NCBI GenBank assembly: GCA_900544685.1 | Contig: UQWA01000015.1 | Span: 1 to 64,000, forward strand | From: an uncultured Lachnospiraceae bacterium | GTDB taxonomy: Bacteria > Bacillota > Clostridia > Lachnospirales > Lachnospiraceae | Direction: 5' to 3' | Length of the DNA stretch: 64,000 nt | Program-made: the position numbers and the translations under genes | Notes under the pieces: generated by a model | Told to the model about the DNA's origin: nothing | What the model saw: the letters and a program-made list of their open reading frames with translations, nothing else | The model's database searches: none | Shown: in pieces, positions 49,557 through 57,058 of the stretch | Numbering within the stretch: position 1 is the first letter of the stretch | Layout: each line of letters starts with the position of its first letter

Positions 49557-49582
49557 AAGAACCTGGTGAACCGGTTCTTTTT
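49557..49582 (+). terminator. Hairpin after the dehydrogenase gene
   Basis: AAGAACC-T-GGT and ACC-GGTTCTT pair around GA with one bulge and are followed by TTT. It may partly uncouple the last two genes from the operon. The preceding bases 49457-49556 contain no gene I can support. Confidence 0.6.
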
Positions 49583-49633
49583 ACAATTGAAAGAAAAAGA
49601 AATATTTGTTAGAATATAGAAAGGAAAATGATC

Positions 49634-50104
49634 ATGAAAATCGGTTTTGGAAGTGACCATGCAGCGATTGAATTAAAACGCTGCCTTTTTGAACATATGG
49701 AAGCACGCGGATTTGAATGTGTAGATTACGGTGCATACAGTCTAGATGAGAAGGTAGATTACCCGATACCGTGACGTACGGTTGCAGAAGCAATCCGCAG
49801 AGGCGATATCGATAAAGGGGTTCTGGTATGTGGGACGGGTGTTGGTATCTCTCTTGCAGCGAATAAAGTACCTGGAATCCGTGCAGGTGTGTGCAGCGAA
49901 CCATTTACTGCTAAAATGATTGCAGAACATAACAATTGTCAGATCGTTGCCATGGGCGCTCGTGTAGTAGGAGAAGAATTGGCTAAAATGATCTGTGATG
50001 CGTTCTTTGATGCAGAATTTCAGGGTGGACGTCATCAGAGACGCGTGGATCTGATTAGTAAAATTGAGGAAGATTACGGATACTCGGATGCCGAAATAAA
50101 GTAA
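49634..50104 (+). pseudogene. RpiB/LacAB-family isomerase with one in-frame stop
   Basis: Reading straight through gives a 156-codon RpiB-type sugar-phosphate isomerase: SDHAAIELKRCLFEHMEARG at the start, catalytic Cys in LVCGTGVGISLAAN, and phosphate-binding Arg in GGRHQRRVDLI. A single TGA at 49772-49774 follows DYPIP, where homologues read roughly DYPDYA; both flanks are in the same frame. A cluster of changed bases surrounds it. It is most simply a recent nonsense pseudogene; sequencing error is possible. The TGA is not at the active-site Cys, so selenocysteine is not expected. The gene's stop codon is formed by the repeat at 50101. Confidence 0.75.
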
Positions 50105-50131
50105 CTGTTCAGTATCTTCACAGATACGAAA
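50101..50131 (+). repeat. Dispersed leader repeat, copy 4 (short, inverted relative to copies 1 and 5)
   Basis: GTAACTGTTCAGTATC followed by TTCACAGATACGAAA matches, with few changes, the reverse complement of the right half of the copies at 10006 and 62133. It overlaps the stop codon of the RpiB-like gene and ends about 10 nt before the ribosome site of rpe. Confidence 0.55.
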
Positions 50132-50151
50132 TAACATGAAAGGAGATTGCC

Positions 50152-50826
50152 ATGTCAAGACATAATATACTTGCACCATCTATTTTGTCTGCTAATTTTA
50201 ATCATCTAGGGGAGGATATCCAGACAGTTATATCTGCAGGAGCTGAGTACCTGCATATTGATGTCATGGATGGAATGTTTGTACCAAGTATTTCGTTTGG
50301 TATGCCGGTGATTAAGTCTATTCGAAAAGAACAGAACTGCTTTTTTGATGTGCATCTGATGGTTCAGGATCCGGGACGTTATATCGATGATTTTGTTTCC
50401 TGTGGAGCTGACAGTATTACAGTTCATGCCGAGGCATGTACTCATCTTCACCGTGTTGTGCAGAGTATCAAAGCAAAGGGTGTCCGCGCGGCTGTGGCAC
50501 TGAATCCATCTACCCCATTGAATGTTCTGGATTATGTTCTGGATGATCTGGACATGGTTCTGATTATGACGGTAAATCCGGGATTTGGCGGTCAGAGTTA
50601 TATTCCGCAGATGACAGAAAAAATACATGAATTAAGAAAAATAATTCAAAAATCTGGAAGAAATATTGATATTCAGGTGGATGGAGGCGTAAATGACCAG
50701 ACCATTCACACTGTTTTGGATGCAGGTGCCAACATTTTGGTGGCAGGCTCTGCGGTATTCAAGGGTGAATCGGCAGAGAATGTAAAACGTTATCTGAACA
50801 TTATGGAAGAGTATCAGAATTATTAG
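50152..50826 (+). CDS. rpe: Ribulose-phosphate 3-epimerase
   Basis: A 224-residue TIM-barrel enzyme interconverting ribulose-5-phosphate and xylulose-5-phosphate. Metal and catalytic residues are visible: H and D in YLHIDVMDGMFVPS, H in FDVHLMV, the acid in QVDGGVN, and the phosphate-binding MTVNPGFGGQ and GSAVF. AAAGGAG precedes the ATG. As the last gene of the operon, it would feed xylulose-5-phosphate to the split transketolase. Related allulose- or erythrulose-phosphate epimerases share this fold. Confidence 0.9.
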   Translation: MSRHNILAPSILSANFNHLGEDIQTVISAGAEYLHIDVMDGMFVPSISFGMPVIKSIRKEQNCFFDVHLMVQDPGRYIDDFVSCGADSITVHAEACTHLHRVVQSIKAKGVRAAVALNPSTPLNVLDYVLDDLDMVLIMTVNPGFGGQSYIPQMTEKIHELRKIIQKSGRNIDIQVDGGVNDQTIHTVLDAGANILVAGSAVFKGESAENVKRYLNIMEEYQNY

Positions 50827-50838
50827 ATTTTATTAAAG

Positions 50839-50888
50839 AGAAAGACGCTTTGCGGCAGTATGGAAGTATGTCGCAACAGCGTCTTTCT
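50839..50888. terminator. Long bidirectional terminator between rpe and the GntR gene
   Basis: AGAAAGACGCT (50839-50849) pairs perfectly with AGCGTCTTTCT (50878-50888). Internally TTGCGGCA pairs with TGTCGCAA with one G-T wobble, giving an almost continuous 19-bp hairpin. It separates the converging rpe and regulator genes. Confidence 0.75.
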
Positions 50889-50903
50889 TATATGATGATA
50901 TTC

Positions 50904-51614
50904 TCAGAATTTTTTCCCTACATTCAGGAAATAGGTGCCTTCTACGGATTCGTGCAGTCCTTCCAGCTGACGGCTGGCAATGAGCTGATAGACTCTTTCA
51001 TGTGCACTATATAGTTCTTCTCCACGACCGGTCTCCAGCATTCCTTTTACGGAATCGTAACGGGTGGAATAGGTCAGTACTCTGGTAATGGCATTGATCT
51101 TGGACACCATGGCATTATGTCCCATCTCTGTAATACAGTCATGGAATGCATTATCTGCTTCAAAAACCTGATCCACATCGGGTGTCTGTGCAAAAATGGC
51201 GTCTTTTAAAACCAGCATTTTTTCGTGTAACTGCCGGATCTCTTCTTCGCTGCTTTTTTCCACAGCAAGACGCATTACGCCAGTCTCCACCATAGCTCTT
51301 AGTTCGTTCAGATCCTGTGAATTCTGCTGGTTCAGAATGATACCATATATCATAGGATCAATAAGACTCTCTGAAAATCCGTTGCAGACAAAGGTTCCGT
51401 CTGCACGCTTAATCTCCAACACTCCAATATATACCAGGATCTTAATTGCTTCTCTTATGGAATTGCGCGCGACTCCGAGCTGTTCTGACAATTCCATTTC
51501 TGTGGGAATCTTATCTCCTGGTTTGAGTTCCCCATTCAGCATTGCTTCTGTCAGCCGGTCAATAACACGCTGTACCACAGATGATCTATTAATTTTTTTT
51601 AGATATTCCGGCAT
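50904..51614 (-). CDS. GntR-family regulator (FadR/FCD subfamily)
   Basis: A regulator of about 236 residues. The N-terminal winged helix has PGDKIPTEMELSEQLGVARN and SIREAIKILVYIGVLEIK, the canonical GntR recognition region. The C-terminal all-helical FCD domain has likely metal-ligand residues in EADNAFHDCITEMGHN. ATG 51614 is chosen because GAAGGAG lies at good spacing. It sits at the end of the TRAP-transketolase operon and probably controls it, responding to a sugar acid or phosphate. Its own promoter is covered by large inverted repeats, so autoregulation is likely. Confidence 0.88.
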   Translation of the reverse strand: MPEYLKKINRSSVVQRVIDRLTEAMLNGELKPGDKIPTEMELSEQLGVARNSIREAIKILVYIGVLEIKRADGTFVCNGFSESLIDPMIYGIILNQQNSQDLNELRAMVETGVMRLAVEKSSEEEIRQLHEKMLVLKDAIFAQTPDVDQVFEADNAFHDCITEMGHNAMVSKINAITRVLTYSTRYDSVKGMLETGRGEELYSAHERVYQLIASRQLEGLHESVEGTYFLNVGKKF

Positions 51615-51644
51615 TTCACTTACTCCTTCTCTCTCCATTTTGTC

Positions 51645-51717
51645 GAACATTGGATGTTCTTCTTTTTATTATATCCTGTATTTTATCAGAAAAGCAACAG
51701 TTATTTCTGATAAAATA
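51645..51717 (-). promoter_or_regulatory. GntR promoter with large inverted repeat and a second palindrome
   Basis: On the minus strand TTGCTT (51697-51692) and TATAAT (51673-51668) are 18 bp apart. A perfect 14-bp inverted repeat, with arms TATTTTATCAGAAA and TTTCTGATAAAATA separated by 11 bp (51679-51717), overlaps the -35 and spacer. Downstream of the start point is a palindrome GAACAT-TGG-ATGTTC (51645-51659). A further TTCTGATAA half-site occurs at 51802-51810. These account for the start of the 324-bp gap 51615-51938. Confidence 0.65.
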
Positions 51718-51757
51718 TAGGGTATAAATATTGCAAGAAGAATTATGCAATATACTA

Positions 51758-51786
51758 TTGACAAACAGAAACATATTATATATAAT
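51758..51786 (+). promoter_or_regulatory. Consensus promoter of the Tad pilus locus
   Basis: TTGACA (51758-51763), a 17-bp spacer and TATAAT (51781-51786) match the sigma-A consensus at all twelve positions. The predicted start is near 51793, giving a 146-nt leader before the first Tad gene. A TTCTGATAA half-site just downstream (51802-51810) is shared with the GntR operator. Confidence 0.75.
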
Positions 51787-51792
51787 AACATC

Positions 51793-51938
51793 ACTTACCA
51801 ATTCTGATAAGCATCGGTCGTATCGACATCTATTTCAAAGATAACAAGTGTATAGGGTGACAGGGGTAACAGACGATTCCTATCCGTGTGATAGGTGATT
51901 TGCACCTGGCATCTGTTTTTAAAAAGAGGATAGAGAAT
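51793..51938 (+). other. Structured leader upstream of the Tad locus
   Basis: The leader contains several possible stems: GTCG-TAT-CGAC, CCTATC-CGTGT-GATAGG, and AGGTG-ATTTG-CACCT, the last sharing AGG with the previous one and so mutually exclusive with it. AACAGA pairs with TCTGTT, which runs into TTTTT before AAAAAG. That combination (competing stems followed by a terminator-like U-run before the first gene) is the pattern of a riboswitch or attenuator. I cannot match it to a known class; it lacks the conserved cores of c-di-GMP-I/II riboswitches. Confidence 0.35.
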
Positions 51939-52442
51939 ATGAGATTTTTATTTTTGTTCAGTATAGGAGTACTGGCGGTCTTCTGGGATTTTTATTCCGG
52001 AAGGATCCCCAATGTACTGATTGGAGCAGGACTTTTGGCAGCACTGGGATGGCAGTGGAGTGCCAATGGACCACCCGGAACAGGGAATTTCCTGGCAGGA
52101 GCATTACTGCCGCTTCTGGTGCTTGGCATCCTTCATTATTTTAAGATGATGGGAGCCGGGGATCTGAAGTATTTTATGGTGGTGGGAGGATTTTTCGGAC
52201 CGTCACTGAGTCTGAAGTGTATCTGTTATTCATTTCTGATTGCTGCGATATTTTCACTGGCAGTAGTTATCAAATATCACATTTTATGGAAACGTCTGAT
52301 TCTATTCATACAGTATTTAAAAGAATTTTTCAGCACAGGAATATGGTGCCCTTATATTGTGCAGGAGGATAACCCTGCCTATCTGCACCTGTCGTTGCCG
52401 ATATTTCTGGGAAGTATGCTGATTACAGGAGGTTGGATATGA
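51939..52442 (+). CDS. A24 family prepilin peptidase (first copy)
   Basis: A 167-residue membrane aspartyl peptidase that should cleave (and possibly methylate) prepilins. The two catalytic Asp regions are FWDFYSGRIPN near the N terminus and MGAGDLKYFM (GxGD). Five to six membrane segments are present. ATG 51939 follows AGAGGATAG. Its stop overlaps the next start (ATGA at 52439). A second A24 peptidase ends the pilus core of the locus (59665-60102), so the locus encodes two. Confidence 0.82.
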   Translation: MRFLFLFSIGVLAVFWDFYSGRIPNVLIGAGLLAALGWQWSANGPPGTGNFLAGALLPLLVLGILHYFKMMGAGDLKYFMVVGGFFGPSLSLKCICYSFLIAAIFSLAVVIKYHILWKRLILFIQYLKEFFSTGIWCPYIVQEDNPAYLHLSLPIFLGSMLITGGWI

Positions 52443-53452
52443 AAAAACTTAATTTTGCAATATGCGATCTGGAGACAGTCTATGCCTGCAGACTGATGAA
52501 TTATATTACCGAAAAACAGCGAATTCCCTTTGAGATACTGGTATTTTCAGGAGTGGAAAGCCTGAGAGAATTTACCAGGGAACATCGGATTGAACTGCTG
52601 TTGATTTCAGCACGGATGATGTGCGAGGAAGTCCGCATGATGGACATTAACCGAACCGTGATTCTGTCAGAGGGGGAAGTAAGACCAGAATACGTGGAGT
52701 ATCCCACGGTATATAAGTACCAGTCTTCAGATCATCTGGTAGCAGAAGTCATGAATTATTATGCAGCAGATATGAGTGAACATACGCCATATTTTATGAA
52801 GCAGAAGGCAAATGTTATCGGAGTATATTCGCCGGTAAAGCGCTGTGGAAAAACATGTTTTGCACTGACACTGGGACAGATTCTGGCGAAGCAGCAGTCA
52901 GTATTATACCTGAATCTGGAAGAATGTGCCGGATTTAGTACGCTGACCGGGAAAACATACAGTGCAGATATCTCGGATGTGATGTACTTTGTCCGGCAGA
53001 ATAAAGGAAATGTGATCTTTAAGGTGCAGGCAATTGTGCAGCATCTGGGAGAGATGGCATACATACCGCCGGCGTATTCTGCAGCAGATTTAAGGGAAGT
53101 GACCCAGGAAGAATGGATGAAGCTTCTGGATGCAGTGACTTCCATCGGAGGATATGAAACGGTGATTCTGGATCTGGAGGGAACGGTGGAAGAACAACTG
53201 GGGCTGCTGGCAGCGTGTACGCATGTCTATACCCCAGTCTGTGATGGGGTTATCGCCAAAGCCCGGATGGAGCAGTATGAAAAACTTCTGAAGGAGTTGG
53301 ATGCGGAAGAGATTTTGAAAGAAACATCCTGTCTGCACCTTCCTTATGCAGAGCCTGCCGCAGTGGGGGAATATGCGCTGGAGCAGCTGGTAAACAGTGA
53401 GATGGGGAACTTCGTGCGTACATTACTGTGCAGTGAGGAATGGAAGAAATGA
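52439..53452 (+). CDS. tadZ: TadZ/CpaE-like localisation ATPase
   Basis: A protein of about 337 residues. Residues ~1-110 look like an atypical receiver domain (NFAICDLETVYACRL), and the rest is a MinD/ParA-type ATPase with a deviant P-loop, VYSPVKRCGKTCFAL. TadZ proteins mark the pole or assembly site for the Tad machine. ATG 52439 follows AGGAGG with a 6-bp gap. It overlaps both neighbours by ATGA, so its translation is coupled to the peptidase and to the motor ATPase. Confidence 0.8.
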   Translation: MKKLNFAICDLETVYACRLMNYITEKQRIPFEILVFSGVESLREFTREHRIELLLISARMMCEEVRMMDINRTVILSEGEVRPEYVEYPTVYKYQSSDHLVAEVMNYYAADMSEHTPYFMKQKANVIGVYSPVKRCGKTCFALTLGQILAKQQSVLYLNLEECAGFSTLTGKTYSADISDVMYFVRQNKGNVIFKVQAIVQHLGEMAYIPPAYSAADLREVTQEEWMKLLDAVTSIGGYETVILDLEGTVEEQLGLLAACTHVYTPVCDGVIAKARMEQYEKLLKELDAEEILKETSCLHLPYAEPAAVGEYALEQLVNSEMGNFVRTLLCSEEWKK

Positions 53453-54672
53453 ACAGGGAACAGAATGAATTTTTAGAGTTACAGAGAAAACTAATGGACC
53501 GGCTGGACACCTCGCGGGAATTACCGGATGAGGTAATCTGTGAACAGATTGATAAGCTGCTGATGGAGAAGAACAGCGGGCATTATTACAGTCTGAGAAG
53601 GCGGGCACAGCTTCGGACAGAACTGTTCAATTCCGTAAGAAAACTGGATATCCTGCAGGAACTTGTAGATGACGATCAGGTAACAGAGATTATGGTGAAT
53701 GGTCTGGATGGCATCTTCATAGAAGAAAACGGGCGGATACGGAAGTGGGAGAAAGGCTTTCACAGCAGAGATAAAATTGAAGATCTGGTGCAGGGGATTG
53801 CAGCGAAAAGTAACCGGATTGTCAATGCTACGGTTCCGATTGTGGATGCCAGACTGGAAAATGGCGCCAGAGTCAGCATGGTTCTGCCACCGATTGCCTT
53901 AAATGGACCGATTATTACCATAAGGCAGTTCCCAGTACATCCCATAGAGATGCAGCAGCTCATAGAATGGGGAGCAGTGACGGAAGAAGCAGTACAGTTT
54001 CTGAAAAAGCTGGTAATTGCCGGATATAACATTTTTATCAGCGGCGGTACCGGGTCAGGGAAGACTACATTTTTAAATGCTTTGTCCAATTATATCCCCA
54101 AGGACGAGAGGATCATAACCATTGAAGACAATGCAGAATTGCAGATCCGGGGGGTTGCCAATCTGGTGCGGCTGGAAGCCAGAAAAGGAAATACACAGGG
54201 AGACCATGAGATCACCATTCGTGACCTGATCCGGGCGAGTCTTCGAATGCGGCCAGACAGAGTAATTGTAGGGGAAGTCCGGGGGGAAGAGACCATTGAT
54301 ATGATACAGGCCATGAATAATGGTCATGACGGAAGTCTCTCTACCGGTCATGGGAACAGTCCAAGGGATATGCTGGCAAGACTTGAGACCATGGTACTTA
54401 TGGGAATGGAACTGCCGGTGTCAGCAGTCCGCAGACAGATTGCTTCCGGAATCGATATCATGGTGCATCTTGGCAGAATGCGTGACCGATCCAGAAAAGT
54501 GCTGGAGATTCTGGAGATTACCGGGTACAGCTATGAGAAGGAGGAGATTCAGACCCATACGCTCTATGAATTTGAAGAGAATGGGAAAGGGGGAGAGAAG
54601 GTGGTTGGCACACTGGTGCGTAAGGGCGATCTTATGCAGACCAGAAAACTGGAAAGGGCAGGATTGTTGTAA
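53449..54672 (+). CDS. tadA: TadA/CpaF pilus-assembly ATPase
   Basis: A 407-residue secretion ATPase that drives pilin polymerisation. Walker A GGTGSGKTTFLNALS is at about residue 198. The Asp box region is IEDNAELQI, Walker B RVIVGEVRGEE, and the His box STGHGNSP. The N-terminal domain is typical of CpaF. ATG 53449 overlaps the tadZ stop. It works on the inner-membrane platform formed by the next two proteins. Confidence 0.92.
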   Translation: MNREQNEFLELQRKLMDRLDTSRELPDEVICEQIDKLLMEKNSGHYYSLRRRAQLRTELFNSVRKLDILQELVDDDQVTEIMVNGLDGIFIEENGRIRKWEKGFHSRDKIEDLVQGIAAKSNRIVNATVPIVDARLENGARVSMVLPPIALNGPIITIRQFPVHPIEMQQLIEWGAVTEEAVQFLKKLVIAGYNIFISGGTGSGKTTFLNALSNYIPKDERIITIEDNAELQIRGVANLVRLEARKGNTQGDHEITIRDLIRASLRMRPDRVIVGEVRGEETIDMIQAMNNGHDGSLSTGHGNSPRDMLARLETMVLMGMELPVSAVRRQIASGIDIMVHLGRMRDRSRKVLEILEITGYSYEKEEIQTHTLYEFEENGKGGEKVVGTLVRKGDLMQTRKLERAGLL

Positions 54673-55410
54673 ATGGATTACAGAGAATATCGTTTTTCCG
54701 GAAAAGAATATGTGGAAAACTGTCTGCTGTTTCTTCTGGGTGATGCCATGATCAGCTATCTGTTTTACAGATCAGTGCCGGTATTTTTCCTGGGACTTCT
54801 GTTATTGAGGAGGTTTCTGAAGATGAGGAAGCAGTCACTGTGTCGGAAGAGAAAACAGGAACTGGAAGAACAATTTCTTATGGCAATGCAGACTGTAACC
54901 ACGTCTCTGACTGCAGGGTATTCGGTGGAGACTGCTTTTGAGGATACACTGAAAGAGCTGCCGCTGATCTATCGGGAAGATGACATGATAGTTCAGGAAT
55001 TTCGGAGCATAGTGAGTAAGCTTCGGATGAATCAGAATCTGGAAGAACTATTGCAGTCGCTTGCCGTGCGCAGTGGAATCGAGGATGTAAGGAATTTCGC
55101 AGAGATCTTTGCCATAGCGAAACGTTCGGGAGGGAATCTCATTGCAATTATAAGGAATACCATACAGAGCATAGGGCAGAAAAATGAGACCAGAAAAGAA
55201 ATACAGGTGGTACTGGCAGCCAAGAAGATGGAGCAGAATATGATGAGCATCATTCCATGTCTGATTTTATTTTATGTCCAGACCGTATCACCGGGATTCC
55301 TGGATGGAATGTATCACAATCCTACGGGCATAGCAATTATGACAGCGGCACTGGCAGTGTATGCAGGTGCAGTATTCTGGGGCAGAAAAATTGTAGATAT
55401 TGAGGTGTAG
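54673..55410 (+). CDS. tadB: TadB-like platform protein (type II secretion F domain)
   Basis: A 245-residue membrane protein. An N-terminal hydrophobic region (about 18-50) is followed by one T2SSF domain (MAMQTVTTSLTAGYSVETAF; FAIAKRSGGNLIAII) and two C-terminal membrane segments. It starts directly at the tadA stop. With TadC it forms the platform on which the ATPase acts. Confidence 0.85.
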   Translation: MDYREYRFSGKEYVENCLLFLLGDAMISYLFYRSVPVFFLGLLLLRRFLKMRKQSLCRKRKQELEEQFLMAMQTVTTSLTAGYSVETAFEDTLKELPLIYREDDMIVQEFRSIVSKLRMNQNLEELLQSLAVRSGIEDVRNFAEIFAIAKRSGGNLIAIIRNTIQSIGQKNETRKEIQVVLAAKKMEQNMMSIIPCLILFYVQTVSPGFLDGMYHNPTGIAIMTAALAVYAGAVFWGRKIVDIEV

Positions 55411-55412
55411 AG

Positions 55413-56813
55413 ATGTGGATATACTGGGGACTGGTGGCAGTATTTGGAATATTGATGATTTTCTCAGCGGGAACAGAGATGGACCCGGAAGTGAAGTGGT
55501 ATCAGAAACCATTTTGCAGGGGAGCAGAATATCTGCTGATAATGAGTTCCAGATGGAGAAAAAACAGGGACAGGAAAGAGAATAAAAAAGAAAATAAAAA
55601 AGAAAAAGAGAAACTGGAAACCATGCTTCTGTGTTTTGCACTGGGTCTGTTGTTATTCCCTATTGCAGAAAGCGTTTTGAGCGGGGAGGAACAACTGACG
55701 GCAATACACAGACTGGAACGTCCGGAAAAGGGAGAAGGAAACAGTTCTTATGCATTGCAGGCAGAGATACAGAATCAGGAGGATGCAGAGCAGGTGAAGC
55801 TGGAACTTCAGGAACGGCAGTATACAGAGCAGGAGGAATTACAGCTGCTAAAGCAGGCGGAGGAAGAGATTGATCAGGTCATACTGGGAGAAAATACTTC
55901 CGCAGATGAAGTGAGAGGAAGAGTAGAACTGCCTTCGGAACTGCAAAATGGTGAGGTAACGGTTCAGTGGATACAGAATCCACAGGGGTATTTGGATGGA
56001 GACGGAAATATTGTGGCAGATCTTCCGGAGAAAGGGCAGATACTGACATTGACGGCAATGCTGTCCTGTGGGGAGCGGGAACAGGTCTATGAGAGGGCAC
56101 TGCACTTATTTCCGCAGATCCGTACGGAAGAAGAACAACTGAAGTATGATCTGAACCAGGCATTGACAGCTGCTCAGGAAGAAAGCAGAGAGAAAAAAAC
56201 GATGGAGCTTCCACAGAAAGTAGATGGCAGAAATGTGGTATGGACACAGAGACAGGAATCTATGACAGGGATCTGTCTGGCAGGGATCTTTCTGCTGGCG
56301 GCAGTGGGGTATTTTGGGAAGGCACAGGAACATAAAAAAGCGGAAGAACAGCGACAGAGACAATTAATTCTGGATTACCCGGATGTGGTATTTAAACTGG
56401 GGATGCTGTTAAATGCAGGACTGACGATACAGAATGCTTTTGTCAGGATTGCAGGAGAATATCAGGAGATGAAGGCACAGAGCGGGCTCCGGTGGGCATA
56501 TGAAGAAATGATGGCAGCCTGTAATGAAATGAAGAGTGGAATTGCGGAGGCGCGTGCCTATGAGAGATTCGGCAGAAGATGTGAACAGACCTGTTATGTA
56601 CGTCTTGGTACGATTCTGTCCGGCGGATTGCAGAAAAGCTCGGAAGGTATGACGGAACTTTTGCTGAATGAAGCAGAAGAAGCCATGGAAGACCGCAGGC
56701 AACTTGCCAGAAAGATGGGAGAAGAGGCGGGAACAAGATTGTTGTTTCCAATGATTCTGATGCTTCTGGTTGTGCTGGTCATTCTGATTGTGCCGGCGGT
56801 ACTGTCATTTTAG
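55413..56813 (+). CDS. tadC: TadC-like platform protein with large inserted domain
   Basis: A 466-residue membrane protein. The C-terminal ~140 residues are the T2SSF domain (LDYPDVVFKLGMLLNAGLTI; LSGGLQKSSEGMTELLLNEA) ending in a membrane helix. Unlike ordinary TadC (~300 residues), a strongly charged stretch and an extra ~200-residue Glu/Gln-rich segment lie between the first (about 67-85) and second (about 288-305) hydrophobic segments. By topology this segment is probably extracytoplasmic. It may contact the pilus or the thick cell wall; that is inference. Confidence 0.78.
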   Translation: MWIYWGLVAVFGILMIFSAGTEMDPEVKWYQKPFCRGAEYLLIMSSRWRKNRDRKENKKENKKEKEKLETMLLCFALGLLLFPIAESVLSGEEQLTAIHRLERPEKGEGNSSYALQAEIQNQEDAEQVKLELQERQYTEQEELQLLKQAEEEIDQVILGENTSADEVRGRVELPSELQNGEVTVQWIQNPQGYLDGDGNIVADLPEKGQILTLTAMLSCGEREQVYERALHLFPQIRTEEEQLKYDLNQALTAAQEESREKKTMELPQKVDGRNVVWTQRQESMTGICLAGIFLLAAVGYFGKAQEHKKAEEQRQRQLILDYPDVVFKLGMLLNAGLTIQNAFVRIAGEYQEMKAQSGLRWAYEEMMAACNEMKSGIAEARAYERFGRRCEQTCYVRLGTILSGGLQKSSEGMTELLLNEAEEAMEDRRQLARKMGEEAGTRLLFPMILMLLVVLVILIVPAVLSF

Positions 56814-56877
56814 GTGATCAGGAAAATCAGACTGATTTGACGGAGAACCGGTGGGCATTTGAAAGGAGGTGAGGAAA

Positions 56878-57048
56878 ATGCGAAAGTTTCTGAGACGGCT
56901 GTACGAAGAAGAAGACGGCATTGGAACAGTGGAAATCATATTGATTCTGGTAGTTCTGATTGGTCTGGTTATCATCTTTAAAAGTCAGCTGACCAGTCTG
57001 GTCAATAAAATCTTCAAGAAAATTGTAAGTCAGAGTAACAGTATTTAA
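56878..57048 (+). CDS. flp: Flp1-type IVb pilin
   Basis: A 56-residue prepilin, the likely major subunit. The short basic leader RKFLRRLYEEEDG is followed by IGTVEIILILVVLIGLVIIF, a class III signal with the conserved Glu near the start of the hydrophobic helix and the probable cleavage just after the Gly. The strong ribosome site AAAGGAGGTGAGG precedes ATG 56878, fitting high expression. It lies between tadC and the DUF5702 gene. Confidence 0.85.
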   Translation: MRKFLRRLYEEEDGIGTVEIILILVVLIGLVIIFKSQLTSLVNKIFKKIVSQSNSI

Positions 57049-57058
57049 AGGAGACAAC

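Noticed and set aside
49772..49774. TGA in the RpiB-like gene as a selenocysteine codon
   Set aside because: Homologues do not have Cys at this position, the catalytic Cys is downstream and intact, and no obvious SECIS-type stem follows.
51793..51938. c-di-GMP riboswitch before the Tad locus
   Set aside because: The conserved cores of the class I and II riboswitches are not present, so only a generic structured leader is reported.
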